DNA from: Seribacter sp963934295
GTDB taxonomy: Bacteria > Verrucomicrobiota > Verrucomicrobiia > Opitutales > Seribacteraceae
DNA: 33,658 nt
Assembly: GCA_963934295.1 (NCBI GenBank)
Contig: CAWVXY010000035.1
Location: 1-33,658, forward strand
Reading direction: 5' to 3'
Shown piece after piece: positions 33,386-33,658 of the stretch; position 1 is the first letter of the stretch; each line of letters opens with the position of its first letter. The translations under genes and the position numbers were made by a program. The notes under the pieces were generated by a model. That model searched no databases. It worked only from the letters and a program-made list of their open reading frames with translations, and was not told where the DNA came from.

Positions 33386-33658
33386 TTAGGTGTTATCCCA
33401 ATCGGGTTCAAGCTCTAGGAAAAGGGTATGAATCCCCCTTTTTACGAAGAAAATAATTCGTTTCTCCTTTTCTTTAATCCATTGATTCATCTTTTTTTCA
33501 AATAATTCTACTTCACTCATACTATATCCATTGACCTTGAGTACTAGATCACCCTGTCTCAAACCGGCTAAAGAAGCCCATCCTGCGGGTTCAACATTTT
33601 CTACAACCAGGCCGGGTTCTTTTTGCTTCAGTCTTTTGCTAACCCGATCTCCAAAAGA
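33386..33658 (-). CDS. PDZ-domain protein, C-terminal part only
   Basis: The last 90 codons of a minus-strand gene whose start lies outside the window. The reading frame is open from the window edge (33658) to the stop at 33386-33388. It holds a PDZ domain: 'GLVVENVEPAGWASLAGLRQ', then 'GDLVLKVNGYSMSEVELFE' and a final strand 'RIIFFVKRGIHTLFLELEP'. It probably belongs to a periplasmic HtrA-like or PDZ protein. It is followed after 20 bases by the trypsin-fold gene, so the two are almost certainly co-transcribed. Whether the missing N-terminal part contains a protease domain cannot be seen. Confidence 0.85.
   Translation of the reverse strand, partial: SFGDRVSKRLKQKEPGLVVENVEPAGWASLAGLRQGDLVLKVNGYSMSEVELFEKKMNQWIKEKEKRIIFFVKRGIHTLFLELEPDWDNT

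Overview
The window is about 33.7 kb of AT-rich bacterial chromosome with typical coding density. There is no rRNA, tRNA, transposase, integrase or CRISPR. Three traits suggest a Gram-negative PVC-group bacterium, probably a marine Verrucomicrobiota of the Opitutae/Puniceicoccales type. First, it has outer-membrane barrels ending in Phe, a lipoprotein and periplasmic proteins. Second, it carries gene families I associate with Planctomycetes and Verrucomicrobia: a PQQ-like propeller, a GYF_2/RDD protein, an alpha/alpha-toroid protein and a GTPase/GAP1-like pair. Third, Shine-Dalgarno sites are very rare. The taxon is an inference; no phylogeny was possible.

Layout. (1) 1-6524, minus strand: a HspQ/YccV-like protein, two paralogous porins each with its own terminator, two tandem coiled-coil periplasmic proteins, holA and cinA. 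(2) 6606-9336, plus strand: a short uvrC and a secreted beta-propeller protein. (3) 9383-11803: a fumarylacetoacetase-fold protein and an NADP-type aldehyde dehydrogenase, the usual last two enzymes of a non-phosphorylative sugar-acid pathway (2-keto-3-deoxy acid to 2-oxoglutarate semialdehyde to 2-oxoglutarate). (4) 12042-31257, plus strand: about 19 kb of closely spaced genes that look like one cell-envelope apparatus. (5) 31263-33658, minus strand: a MORN-repeat lipoprotein, a trypsin-fold protein lacking the catalytic residues, and the end of a PDZ protein.

Region 4 is the most interesting part. It encodes a cytoplasmic P-loop GTPase with a degenerate FHA-like front end and a split zinc ribbon; a GAP1-like protein and a 1148-residue protein that each cross the membrane once; a double-GYF/RDD membrane protein; one MotA/TolQ/ExbB channel subunit; and two different MotB/ExbD-like subunits, each with an Asp at the start of its only membrane helix. 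A 257-base gap follows. Then come a two-helix membrane protein, a large protein with Ig-like, thrombospondin-type-3, MIDAS (vWA) and YHS/TRASH metal-site segments, a membrane-anchored toroid protein and a secreted protein with nine NPF(D/E) motifs. Charge patterns place nearly all large C-terminal parts in the periplasm. My reading is an ion-driven trans-envelope machine controlled by a GTPase switch; its function is not evident from sequence.

The two porin genes share an unusual leader: a TTGACT -35 box, a stem-loop near the predicted mRNA 5' end, then (ACAA)6-7 in place of a Shine-Dalgarno site directly before the ATG.
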